Made by a program: the position numbers and the translations under genes. The notes below the pieces were generated by a model. The model did no database searches and had not been told where the DNA came from. It worked only from the letters and a program-made list of their open reading frames with translations. From NCBI GenBank assembly GCA_034406715.1, contig CP137864.1, positions 1,488,001-1,552,000 on the forward strand: DNA of 64,000 bases, read 5' to 3'. Source of the DNA: Rhodotorula mucilaginosa. Lineage: Eukaryota > Basidiomycota > Microbotryomycetes > Sporidiobolales > Sporidiobolaceae. Positions 11,509 to 22,623 of the stretch are shown one piece after another (position 1 is the first letter of the stretch; each line of letters starts with the position of its first letter).

Positions 11509-14500
11509 ATGAGCGCATTCAGCTCCGAGACGCTGCCCGTGATCGCGTCCAAGACCTTGCCGAGCGCACTCCATCTCCCCGAGCAGGCCCTCTCGCCGAC
11601 CACGCCGTCCCTCGTCGTCCTCACCTCGGCCCCCGACGCCGTCGCAGACCCCAAAGTCGTCTTGTACCGCCTGACCCAGCACGGCGCAGAGCTCGTCTGG
11701 GAATGGACGCCACCGCCTCCTCCGGCTGCACCAGCTCCCGCGGGCAAGTTTGGCGGGTTGGGGCTCAAGGGCAAGGCGAAAGCGCAGGTCAATGCGGGCA
11801 AGGTGGAACAGACCGTTTGGAGTCCAGACGGTGAGCCAGTCACTCAGGCATTCGCGAAACTCCCTCCAATACTGATGACCGTCCACCATCAGGCAAGGCG
11901 ATCGGCGTCGTCACCTCGCACGCAACGGCCGCTCCCGCTCTCACGATCCTCTCGGTCCATTCCGGCCAACCTTTGCTCGCCCCGCTTCCGACCCTCCCTC
12001 GACCTCAGAACAGCAGCCCGTGCACCGTCGCAAGCTGGTCTCGCATCCCTTACGCCGCCGATCCGAGGCTCGAACCGTGGGCGTTGCGGATCATTGAGCG
12101 CTTGCCTGCGTTGCCCAAAATCGACAAGGGGACACTCGCAGCGCCTGGAGCAGACGGCCCTGGCGGACCTGGAGGGATCGGTGGTGCTCGGATTGGAGGA
12201 CCAGCTGGTGGTAGTGGTGGAGGAGGACCGGGAGGGGGTGGTGGTGGCGGAGGCGGAGTCTTTGGCGCCAAGCAAGCGATGCTCGAACGCGAACGGGCGA
12301 AAGAGGCACAGCGACCACTGAACATGCGCGACGCCGCTCCTCGATTTCCGACTTTGTTGCCTTCCGTCGATACCCTCGACAGCGCGAACGAGGACGATGA
12401 TGCCAAAGTCCTGGCCATGTTGGGAAAACGAGAAGACGATGACACCGTGCCAACAAAGGACAGCAGCGGGATGGCGGATCCGGAACAGACACTTTCGTGC
12501 CTGGCGGGGGAGAAAGGAAACGTTCAACTCTTGCTCGGTGGCTGCATCCAGCTCGGCAGCGTCAACGTCAGCGGGCGAGTCCTAGCCGTCACGGCAATTC
12601 CCCCCTCGTCGTCCGAACCGACCGCCTCTCGTCTCGCTCTACACGTCGTCGACTCATCCGGTAACTTGGCCGTCCGGATCCTGTCGGTCACGTTGCAGCC
12701 CACCCTGGAAATCGTCGTCCGGCAATCGTCAGCTTCGCGAGCGATCCTCGAGCATGCATTTGAGGCGTTGCAGGAAGCGAGGAACCTCTGGGATGAGGCG
12801 AGACGGATCGGCAAGGGCTGGCTGCAGCGGATTTCAGACGTCAGCCGGCCGCATGGAGGTAAGCCCGCGTCTTTCCTGCGTGAACCGTCGCCCTCGCCTA
12901 GCGGTCCACACGACTGACACGGGGCCCCCCCCCCCCCCCCCCCCTCCCTCGCCAGTCACGCACGCCCCCGTCACTCAACTCCATCTCCTGCTCGTGACGG
13001 GCCGACCGACCCGCTCGCTGCACGACTTCCTCGCCTCGAAACTGAACGAGCGAGGGTTGGTCAAGTGGGAGCAGGCCATGTCGAGTGCGTTGGAACGCCT
13101 GAGGGAGGTGACCTGGACGAGTTTGGTCCCTGCGCTCGAGCGGTCGATCTTGTTGCTCCGCGAGGTGGACGCGTGGGCGCGCTGGTGAGTTCCCGTTTCC
13201 TTTCCCTTGGAAGAGAGAAAGGCTAATCCGGAACGGACTCTTTCTCAAAGGCCGGAAAAGTTTCGCGAGTATGGCTTCGATCGAGCTGTCCTTGCTCGAG
13301 CCGTCGAAGCCGCAAAACAGGCTATTCGGTCCGCTGTGCGCCTACAGCGGCAAGTCGAGGAGGAGGAGCGGTGCTTCAAACATTTCGGAGCGTGGTTACA
13401 CTACGGTGCGTGTCCCAGCTCGTATCCTTATCCTCCATCTGGGTCCCGTTGAAGGAGATGTACTGATCTCGAGGAGCGAATAGAGCTGGAGAAAGTCGCT
13501 GCGCAAGAAGGGTCCGAAATTCGACCGACGGCGAACTTCCAGCCTCTGCCCGTCTCGCACTACATCCAGCACTGCTTGCCGCCTACAGCAACCTCTCTCT
13601 CCCAATTCCTCTCTTTCGGGCTCGCCTCTGCACCGCTATCGAGCAATTCCGAGCTCGCAGCCGTGGACGAATGGCTCGCGTCGGTCGAGATGCGGAACGC
13701 AGCCGCTGTGGCGTCGACTCGTGCTGCCGGGAGCTCTGCGGGATTGGACTCGGTCGTGAAGCGCTTGCAGCAGGAACTTCGAGGCCAGATCGACGCGGAG
13801 AAGCTCGAACGAGCACACGAAGCCGAATACGAGGCGGCACTCCGTACGGACGACATTGCGCGGATCCTCCGACCTCCACTCTCCCCAACAAAAGCCGCTC
13901 CACCTGGGAGGAAGCCCCGCTCGCAGTCGCCGGATTTGCAGCCTCGTGCCGCGTTTGCGTCCCGTTCGGGAGCAGATGTCGACGCCCGACCGCAATCGCC
14001 TACAACCGAAGGGTCTCCGGATTCCACCTCAGCTCCGAAGAGCCTCCCTGCGCTCCTGCATACGATCGCGAACCTCGCGGGAACGACCTTTGCCGACGCC
14101 ATTGCGAGCGCGACCGGACAGACCGTGCACGACCTCGAAGGCGGCGGCGGCGGCGGCGGCGAAGCGATCGCCGACGCGAGCACGGCGCGCGCGAGGGTCG
14201 TCATTGCTGCAGACTCTTCGACTTGGCTCTGTACCTGTGCCTTCTCGAAGCAGACAGGTGCGGCCGCGTGCGGAGAAATGCGATCGAAGACTGGATCTCG
14301 AGCAGAATTTTGACTCAAAGATCTTTGCCGCCCGCAGCATACTTCTCCCGGCGACCCCTCGACGCCTCTGCGCAGAATTCGACCATGGTGGCTATCGGTA
14401 CTCTCGGCAACGGCAAGGACGGTGGCGATTCACTCGTCATGGCGGCAGAGTTTGCCGGCGATTCTGAAGTCGTCCTCGCGTACGCGTCTGCAGGCGACAC

Positions 14501-14883
14501 GAGTATGTCACCTCGCCTTCTGTTGCGGAGGAGATTGTCTAGATGGCTGACTTCGATCGGTCTGCGCAGATGTGCGCCGTCACGCGCTCGCCGCAGTCGA
14601 CTTGAACGAGCTTCATTGGTCAACCGATCACGCAGTGGAGCAGGTGCGCGCTTTCGCGGCTTTTTCTTGGCCGAGTGCGCCTGTACATGGGACTGAATCC
14701 CGGCCATTCTCCCCTCGACAGCCTCTACGACCATTGCCGCTTCGACCGATCGGAAACCTCGACGACGGATATCCGCCATCACACGCGGCTTTGCACTGCG
14801 CTGGTGCCGACAGTCGTCACGCCATTTCCACCCTCTCCGGCGAAGGGCGACGCCTGACCCTGTTTCACGCGCCCGTCCGGTAG
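11509..14883 (+). CDS. APC4: anaphase-promoting complex subunit 4
   Basis: The multi-exon gene begins with a beta-propeller segment. VWSPDG joins across a GTGAGC intron to KAIGVVTSH, which is the Apc4 WD-like blade. The long-domain signature follows: HDFLASKLNERGLVKWEQAM, LREVTWTSLVPALERSILLL and EKFREYGFDRAVLARAVEA. This matches APC4, a scaffold of the cyclosome E3 ligase in the nucleus. A Gly-rich loop (residues coded about 12160-12265) interrupts the propeller. Late exons need care. After a GGC repeat the frame changes, and an intron from about 14123 (GTGCAC donor) to a GAG acceptor restores LFDLALYLCLLEADRCGRV. Two more introns (GTATGT near 14503, GTGCGC near 14644) lead to the last exon, ending TLFHAPVR. 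Identity is firm; the 14120-14230 junction is not. Confidence 0.82.
12925..12944 (+). repeat. 20-base poly-C tract in an APC4 intron
   Basis: An uninterrupted run of 20 cytosines lies in the intron at about 12858-12955, between a CTGAC branch site near 12913 and the CGCCAG acceptor. It acts as an all-C polypyrimidine tract. Runs of this length slip readily in replication and in sequencing. Confidence 0.9.
14139..14160 (+). repeat. GGC trinucleotide repeat in APC4
   Basis: About seven GGC units. They would encode polyglycine in one frame, but they lie in the stretch best explained as an intron (donor near 14123) because the conserved frame changes across it. Confidence 0.6.
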
Positions 14884-15291
14884 CCCATTCAACGGCAATG
14901 GAGAACGCTCAAGCACTGCGCGGACCTCCGCGGACTGGGCTGTCTTGGGAGCTGTGCTTAGGAGTGCTGGCGCGGGGAAGAGGGCTTCTGAACCCGGCAC
15001 AGCACAGCACTGACGCATCACTGACACTCTATGCTAGCAATATATAGCAGATCCAAAGACGGAAAACTCTTTACACCGTCTGACACCGACAACCGCTGTG
15101 AAGCTTGGGGGTTCTGTACCCGGAGCGACCAAAGCGCGCACGCCAAGGCTGTGATCGAGATCACGTACACGATGTCCGCGCGCATGCTCTGAAGTACGTA
15201 CGCTGAGCTGCGCGGAGCTCCGTGGATCCGATCTACTTCGCAGCTGAGACCTCCCTCATCTCCCTTCCCTTCCGCCGCGTCCGAAGCCAAG
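14884..15291. promoter_or_regulatory. intergenic region upstream of first PQ-loop gene
   Basis: Between APC4 and the first PQ-loop gene, both on the plus strand. An AATATATAG stretch near 15039-15047, about 250 bases before the ATG, is the only TATA-like element. The rest presumably holds the APC4 3' UTR and the downstream promoter. Nothing coding was found. Confidence 0.35.
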
Positions 15292-16742
15292 ATGGAGCTC
15301 GAAGATTCCATGCTGGTGTCGATGCTATTGGGCTTCCTTGCTTCAAGCGCTGCTATTGCCGCATTCATCCCCTTGGTCCTCATCAACGCCTCGAAGAGAA
15401 GAAGCGGTACGGGTCCGGGCTTTTTGGCCTGTTGGCTGGTCGCCGACGCTCTGAACCTCGCGGGCATTATTCTCCTCGGCGCGCCCGTCACTCAGAAGAT
15501 TCTTGCGGCCTGGTATGCCCTCATCGGTACGTTCTGGTGCATCACGCATCGTCATTCTCTCGCTGACAGCCCCGTACTTGCAGACTTCATCATGCTCGTC
15601 CAACTCATCATGTTTGGCCATGATGACCTCACGTCTCGACCTCCACAAAGGACTTCAAACTTCCTCAAGATCTGCGAGCGGGACAAGAAACCTCGCTATG
15701 CCGCCATGATGCGGCATTTCGGTCAATTCTCAACGTGGGACTGCGTGAAGCTTCTCGCGTTCTGTCTGCTCGGTCCGTCGCAACGATGCGCCTTCCGCCC
15801 GGCTTCCGACATTATCGAGAGCTGACCGAGCATCTGCAACCAGGTGGTGCGACCGCTTGCGGATGGTACCTCACACTCGGTTTGCGCAATGACCCGCACG
15901 GTTTCGAAATCGAGATCCCCCGCGGTTTTGACGAGAAGAGCTTCTGTGAGTACCTGAATCCACTGTGGACCATGGTATACATGGACTAACCCGTGAGTGG
16001 CACACTGAAGTCATGGGACTCTCGGCGTGCCTCATCTTCGCGGCTGCGCGGCTGCCCGAATGTTATTCGGGATGGGCTCGCTCGCATCGAGGACAGGAAC
16101 CCATGCATTCCCTCTCGGACCCTCTCTTCTATTTCCTCATCATTGAGAACGTCCGTATCGGGAATATCAAGCCACAGAATCTGCGAGCTGGCTGACACGT
16201 TTCCGTACAGGTGTTCTATCTCGCATCCATTCTGACCTTGTCGAGGGATCCTGATTGTATGCCCGAGCCCCTCTATCATTCCAACCACGATGATCCACTG
16301 ACTTCCTCCTTTCCTTATACTCGCCACAGACTTGATTGCCGAGAGCCCTTTCATTGCCGGTGCGGTCATCCCGATCACGTTCGACCTACTCATGCTGTCA
16401 TCGATGGTGATCTGGCACCGGCGATGGCGGCGCCTTGATACACCGTACGCCAGGCGGCTGCGCATGCAAGTGTTTTCGCGCACCAATGAGGAGTCGAAAA
16501 TGAACGATGAACGGACTCGCGTCGAGCGCTTGCGCGAGATGGACGACATCGAATTCGAGGCCTTCCAACCGACCGAGATCTTCCCTCCGACTACCTCCCG
16601 CTCCGTCAAACGACGACTCAAGGCTCGCAACAAGAGAATCATTGCCGCAAGATCAGACTTGGACGCGAACAGGGTCGCCTTCGAGGCCTTGCGAGGACCG
16701 GATCTCGACAAGACTTATACCTATTCGGTTACAGAGTTATGA
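15292..16742 (+). CDS. PQ-loop-like multi-pass membrane protein (tandem copy 1)
   Basis: Begins MELEDSMLVSMLLGF. Exon 1 (15292-15526) and exon 2 (from 15584) join as AAWYALI-DFIMLVQLIMFG. Later introns start GTCCGT (about 15770), GTGAGT (about 15945), GTCCGT (about 16150) and GTATGC (about 16258). The first repeat, TGPGFLACWLVADALNLAGI followed by TQKILAAWY and IMLVQLIMF, has the spacing of a PQ-loop/SWEET-like three-helix repeat. The second repeat includes LIAESPFIAGAVIPITFDLL. The Pro-Gln dipeptide of the classic motif is replaced by TGPG. About seven helices are expected, with a basic cytosolic tail containing short helical runs. Fungal PQ-loop proteins export cationic amino acids or cystine from the vacuole; the substrate here is unknown. 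It is homologous exon by exon to the next gene. Confidence 0.72.
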
Positions 16743-16983
16743 ACACTCATTTACTGTAGCTGTTTGTGTCCTTATCTCTAACTCTTGCAATGCGCTTTGG
16801 CTGTTCATTTCAGGCGTGGGGTTTCCACGCGAGGCTGGCGCGGCGTTCTAAGCGCTCAGGCCTCCGCGGACAAGCCGAGCGTTATCTCGGTCGCCGCTTG
16901 CATCGCTCGCACGCTCCACTTCTACGCTCTTTCTCTTCCAGTATCGTCGCGGGCAGGTTGTCCTCTCGTTCAAGGTCCGCAAG

Positions 16984-18519
16984 ATGAGTGCGCTCACGAC
17001 GCAGATGATGCTCTCCTCAATGCTCGGTTACATCGCGCTCGGTGCTGCAATCGCCGCATTCATGCCAGCAGTCATAACCAACGCAGTCAATCGTAGAAGT
17101 CAGACAGGTCCTGGATTCCTCGCTGTGTGGTTACTTGCGGACATTGTACGTCGTCCGGTGTCCTTCTCGTCGCGGCTGGACCTGTTCGCATTCTAACTCG
17201 CTCTTGCAGGCGAATCTCGTCGGCATCATCCTGCTGGGCGCTGCCGTCACACAGGTGGCGCTCGCGGCATGGTACTTCATCATCGACGGCATTATGCTGG
17301 TACAGCTTCTCTTTTATGGTCACGACGACCTCCGGAAATATGGACGACCTCCGCGCAAAGCTAGCGCCCTCGCCAGGATACACGAGCGCGGGCACCTCGG
17401 GCAGTCTCTGACGCGCCAATTTGAAGAGTTCAGTCCTTGGGACGACGTCAAGGTTCTCGGGTTCTGCGTGGCCGGCGGCATCGCCGCGTGGGGCATTTAC
17501 ATGACACTCGGACTGTACGCCAACCCCGAGACGTTCGCGATCAAGATCCCGGAGGGATTTCACCCGCTGAGCTTCGGTGCGCAGTCTTTCATTTTCTACG
17601 ACTGCGGTTGCACTGGGCTGATGGATGCTATGATGCGTCAGGGCTCGGGATGGCCGCAATTGCGATCTTCACCGCCGCTCGCATTCCCGAGATTTGGTCC
17701 GGCTATCAGCGTTCGAAGCGGGGAGAGAAGCCTGAGCACACCTTGACGGACGCTTTGTGGTGGTTCCTCATTTTCGAGAACGCGCGTGCCGCTTCCGGAT
17801 TTGATTCTCACTCTCACCGAGAAACAAGCGCTGATTTGAGCTCCGGCCCGCAGTTCTTCAATCTCGCGGCAATTCTTACTCTTTCCACGAAACCGCAATG
17901 CAAGCCACGACCGGCACTGATGGCACACCGGCATTGACTGTGCTTGCATGGGCTGACAGTTTTCCCATGCGCATCACTCGCAGACCTGCTCGCCGAGCTC
18001 CCGTTCATCCTTGGAGCTGTCCTCCCGATTATCTTCGACGCCGCCATGTTGTTTGCTATCCAAAGCTGGCATCGCCGCTGGGAGAAGTCGAAGACTCGGG
18101 CCGCTCGTGACGAGGAGAAGGAGGCGAATCAGGAACTGGACCTTCTCGACGAGGAGCGGCGCTGCGTGGTCGCCTTGATGGAGCTGGAGGAGCTCGAGCA
18201 GACGGTCAAAGCCAAGAGGGACAAGTTAAAACATCTTGACGACTCTACTGAGGCCAAAGAGAAGCACGAGCTCAACGTTGAGCTGGAACACCTCCAGCGT
18301 GACATTCTCGTCAACCAGACTGCGCTTCAGAAACTCGAAAACAAGATCCGTGAACGCTTCGACGCGGCAATTGTACGCAGGTCCAAACCGCGTCAAGTAG
18401 TGGGCATCGTTCGCAATCTTGCGGGAGAGGGAGGCGAGCGTGAGGTCCACTCGCGCTCGGCATCCACTAGCAGTGTTCGGAGCGGTTCTAGGCGACCTTT
18501 ACTTCCTTCGAATGTGTAG
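16984..18519 (+). CDS. PQ-loop-like multi-pass membrane protein (tandem copy 2)
   Basis: Paralog of the preceding gene, same strand, 241 bases downstream. Exon 1 is 16984-17145 and exon 2 is 17210-17576; exon 3 starts at 17642. Matching blocks in both copies are TGPGFLAxWLxAD, NLxGIILLGAxVTQ, AAWY, TLGLxxxP and SWHRRW/IWHRRW. Aligning the copies places the next two introns at the same codons as in copy 1. Here their donors read GCGCGT (after FLIFEN, about 17782) and GCAAGC (about 17901), so both look like GC-AG introns. The C-terminal ~150 residues are a charged coiled coil (ELEELEQTVKAKRDKLK, HELNVELEHLQRD) that copy 1 has in a shorter, divergent form. The likely role is a vacuolar or organellar amino-acid transporter; this is family inference only. 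Confidence 0.72.
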
Positions 18520-18770
18520 GATGACCACGTCGCTCTGAAAGCAGAGCAAGTCAGAGTCCATTCTTCGAAACCCCTTAGCCTGTGGTGGAAGTCGACTGGG
18601 AGCGCGCAGAGCACGCGATCACGTGACAATGCCCCGGCTCGTCGATCATCTCCCGAATGGCCAGCCTCTCCTCCAACGGTTCCCATAGCTGTGCAGAGGA
18701 TCACACAGGAGGCAGACAGGTCTCAAGCCGACTACAGTGCAGACCTGACGCCTCGCACGCGCCCTCGACA

Positions 18771-20515
18771 ATGTCGCAGGATGGGCGACCTGCTCCGACG
18801 CCCCGCAACCTCAACCCTTTCCGAGGCGGTCAGGCGCCCCACGAGGTGTTCATACGCGCATATGCACTCGGCTATACCGCCCAGGTCGTCCCGGCCTGCA
18901 TGCGCGCCTTACTCTCCGCGCTCAAACACCGATACCCGATCAAATCCCTCCTCCGCCAACTCGCCCTAGCGCTTGTGCGAGGTCTACGTATACGCAGCCT
19001 GGCTAGCGCCTTCGGCACGGCCGTTGGAGGTGCGCGGCTGCTGGAGGTGATCCTCGAGCCACGTTGCGAACAGTGGCTTGCGTCCTGGGACGGCGACGAG
19101 GGCGATTCGATCGAGAGGGAGAAAAAGCGACGGCGAATACGAGCTGCATTTACCTATCTAAGCGCCTCGATCGCTTCATTTGCCGCCATCCTGCTCCTGC
19201 AGTCGAAAAGACCGTCCGCTCGCCAGACCTCCGAAGCGATCGAATTCGTCGTGACGCCATACTCTCCTCTCTCGGCGGCCGCGGTCGACAAGTCGACGGC
19301 ATCCGTCAAAAAAGACTCACCTACTCTCGATCTGACGCTTCTTGTCTTTGTTCGGGCTGGTGCGTGAACGCGAGCTCGCAAATTCGTACACTTCAAACTG
19401 ACTTTGCCTCGCGCAGCCGACACCCTGGCCCGCTTCGTGTACGAGCGCACTGCCACATACACCGGCAGGAAAGCGACAATCAGGCGTCTGCTGGCGGAGA
19501 ATGGCGACACCGCTCTCTTCTGCGTATCGTCATACCAAATCATGCGGTGCTGGTTCAACAAACCGCATCTCCTTCCCTCGGCTTACTCCAACTGGATCCT
19601 CCGACTGGCACGCATGGATCCGAACGTCTTGCAACTCCTTCGCTATGCATGGGAGGGTCGGTTCGTGTACGGACAAAAGGCCGACGCCGATGTTCTCAAG
19701 GTCTGCGAAAATGCCGCGACTCGCGCAGGACTTCCTCTCTCGTGAGTGAGCACTTCGGTTTCTTACAGTCACAGCCCGGCTGACTCTGCAGGAGACGACT
19801 GCAGAGCAATGGACCCATCCCAGATTCGCCGGATCGACTGCTCCGTCGTACACCACTCGATCGGCGGCGGAACTTGCGAGCAGAATGCGCTCAAGCGCTG
19901 GATCTGGGCCTTCCTCGACGCGCTCGCGATCTACCTCCCCGTTCACGCCATCCCGCCTCTCCTCTTCAATTTTCGTCGAGTGCTGAGCCAGCCCGGCATG
20001 AGCGCCAAGCGGATCCTGCAAGCCGCCTGCCGTTCGTCCGCCTTCCTGGCCACTTTCGTCGCGTCCATCTACGCTGCCGTCTGCCTGGTCCGGACGCGTC
20101 TTCCACAGGCGATCGCGAGCATCCCGCAGCAGCCGCTGGACGGAGGGCTGGCTGTCCAGCTGGGCTGTCTCGTCTGCGGTTTGTCGGTTCTGATCGAAAA
20201 CAAGCATCGGAGGAAGGAGATGGCCCTCTACACGGCACCGAGAGCTCTGTGAGTCCTCTTCTCTGCCCTCGCCTCCTCAACCATGCTGATATCAGACATC
20301 ACAGGTACGCCCTCCTCGACGAGACATTCCCGGCGTCGCTGCTTTCGTCTCCGCTCGGCCAGCAAGTTGGAACGTGGCTCGAGCGCCTCGTCTTCTCGTT
20401 GTCGTCGGGGGCCGTCCTCACCGCCGCAGTGCACCGACCAGATCTCGTCAGTGGCGTTGTACGCGGAGTGACGTCGTTCGCAGTCGGCTCCTGGGGCAAG
20501 CCAGACTCGCGTTGA
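18771..20515 (+). CDS. TMEM135-like integral membrane protein
   Basis: Four exons: 18771-19359, 19417-19741, 19805-20248 and 20305-20515. The diagnostic segment is IDCSVVHHSIGGGTCEQNAL followed by ALAIYLPVHAIPPLL. It matches the Cys-His...Cys plus Tyr-Leu-Pro-Val-His pattern of the TMEM135 N-terminal domain and its fungal relatives. Hydrophobic helices include YLSASIASFAAILLLQ, FLATFVASIYAAVCLV and GLAVQLGCLVCGLSVLI. Animal TMEM135 is linked to peroxisomes, mitochondrial dynamics and lipid handling; in fungi the role is unproven. The ATG at 18771 (GACAATGTC context) is preferred over one at 18657 in the same frame. A CACGTG site lies at 18620-18625. The 3' end is 39 bases from the convergent MFS gene. 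Confidence 0.65.
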
Positions 20516-20554
20516 GAAAGGTCGAAACTTGTTACAACAACAACCAGCGCTCTT

Positions 20555-22410
20555 CTATCGGTAGGCGGGTTTGAACGACGCACGGAGAGACAGCGAGACC
20601 GCCAGTCCGAGTGCGACAAGACTCATGAGGGTCGTAGCTCGGAAGGCGGCGGCGAAGCACGCGCGGCCGACGGTGCAGAGGTGAGCGGGAGCTGAAGTGC
20701 CTCCTCTCCGGACGAAATTGCCAGCGGTCGCGGGCGCCGGCTCGATGGGGAGAGATTCGGGAGCCGAGACATGCGAGTCATAGACAGCCTGATGACCTCC
20801 AGCAGTCAGTTTCGTGCGCGAAAATCAAAGCAAGGGACTTGGACTCACCCCGAAGAGGAGATTCGAGAAATTCGCAAACACGGACGGGGAGAGGCAGAGC
20901 CAGCCGTTGTTCTGGGCAAAGTCCCGGATCCCGAATCGCTCGAGCATGACGACTGGTACCAAGCCGAACAGCGTCCCGTACGAGAAGCCAACCGCGATGG
21001 TCGGGACGGCTAGACCCCCAAAGCCGTCGATGCGTTCGGCTTTCCCGGCCAGGATCTGCGAGACGACGAACCCGCCGGCGGTGGCGAGCAGCCACCAGAT
21101 CCGCGCGAACCGGATCCGGTCGGGAGCGTGGTGCGTGGTAAAGTCGGCGGTGAAGCCGATTGCGAGTCGACCGGCCGAATTCATGAGCGAGAGGAGCGAG
21201 ACGAGCGACGCTTGCTTCTTGACAACCGCAACCGAATCTTCCTCGGGCGATGCCAGCGTCGTCACCATTGTTCCGAGGTTGTTGATGTCTGTCAGATGTA
21301 CCGAATGTCAGGCGCAGCTCGCGCCGGTTGTCGAGGTGGTACTCACACATCAATCCGACCCCGCTGCACAACCCCAGGAAGCAGAACAGCGTCCAAAAGT
21401 CACGCTCCGAGAGGAGCGCCATTCCGTTCACGTCAAGTTCGCCGGCGTGATGTCGCGTCCAGTCTTGTCCGCCTGCCCCTCGACCTTTGAGCAACGGACT
21501 GCTCGACCGAGTTCGCCTCCCACGCGATCGATCCGCGAGCGCCCCTTGCTCGTCTTGCGCGGCCGCCTCGAGCGCCGGATGCAGACTATATGCACTTTCG
21601 CTGCCCTCCTCCGAGTCGTGTAGGATGCGGCGTTCTCGCGGCGTCGAGAATCCGGATTCGGGGAACGGAGAGGCGCCGTTCAAGTGCGGCGTGGCATGGG
21701 AAAAGTCGTCTTCAACCCCGGCCTCGGCTTCCAGCAGGTGATAGGAAGCGGCGGCGGGAGGATCCGGGCGGACGAAAAGGACGCCGACCAGCATCGAGAG
21801 GGTGCAGCCGACGGCGAGGGTGAAGAGGAAAGCGGGAGTTGGGTCTGCGGCGGCAAAGAGGTGGGCGCGGGCGATTGACGAGTAGAAAAAGGCGCTGAGG
21901 CCGAAGCAGGCGAGGACGGCGGCCATCGCTGCGCCTCTTTGGGAGGAAGGGAAACTCTGACTTGTGGCTTTCAGGGAAGCTGACAAGCCAGCGCTGCCGC
22001 CGATTCCGGTCGCAACTTGACACAAGGCGAGACCCGGCACCCCGACCAGCCCATAGAGCCCGTCTTCTCCGCCCTTGTACATGATGGCGAGTCCGGCATA
22101 GCCGAGCAAGAGGCACAAGGCCGCAGACGAGAGGACCGGTTTCGGTCCACGGGCGTCGACGAACGAACCGAGGACAGGGCCGGACAGGTAAACTCCGGCG
22201 TTCCCTGCTCCGGAGACGATGTTCAGCGCAAGCGACGACAGGTGCAGGCGAGTACCGAGCTGCGGCAGGTAGGCGCTGACGCTATGCGCGGCGAAGCTCC
22301 GTCAGTTAGGGTCAGGGCGGGAAGGAATTGGGAGGAGCGCACACATAGTTGGTGCCCGATGACAAGGTGACTATGCACGCTGCGATGAGCGTCACGTGTC
22401 GCTGCTGCAT
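20555..22410 (-). CDS. Mch1-like MFS transporter (Nodulin-like / monocarboxylate group)
   Basis: The N-terminus MQQRHVTLIAACIVTLSSGT enters helix 1. After an intron near 22345 follows AYLPQLGTRLHLSSLALNIV and then GNAGVYLSGPVLGSFVDARG, the MFS helix 2-3 signature of the Mch1/Nodulin-like group. Later helices include LLLGYAGLAIMY, GVPGLALCQVATGIGGSAG and FLFTLAVGCTLSMLVGVLFV. A long hydrophilic loop (about 21700-21450) separates the halves, as in Mch1. The second half has RDFWTLFCFLGLCSGVGLM, then after an intron INNLGTMVTTL, LMNSAGRLAIGFTADF and YGTLFGLVPVVMLERFG. The last intron begins after NLLFG. The protein ends LRASFKPAYR. The yeast homolog sits in the vacuole and its substrate is unknown. 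Confidence 0.82.
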
Positions 22411-22623
22411 TGCTGCCGCTTTGGTGAGCGCGCCGAGAGTGAGGGCGGAAGAGCAACTTGAGCGATGTGGTGCCCGAAAGTCAAGTCGACCGATGAAGAG
22501 GATGCGCCGGGATATACGCCACCACAAAGCTACTTAAGCCGCAACGAAGCCTACTTTCAATTAGACGAGAGATCGCTCGCGCAAGGGATAGAGATCAAGG
22601 TTGTTGCAGCCAAGTGGAATCTA

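Noticed and set aside
14315-14782. Minus-strand frame opposite the APC4 3' exons
   Set aside because: No start context or domain; the sense strand carries the APC4 ending with good introns.
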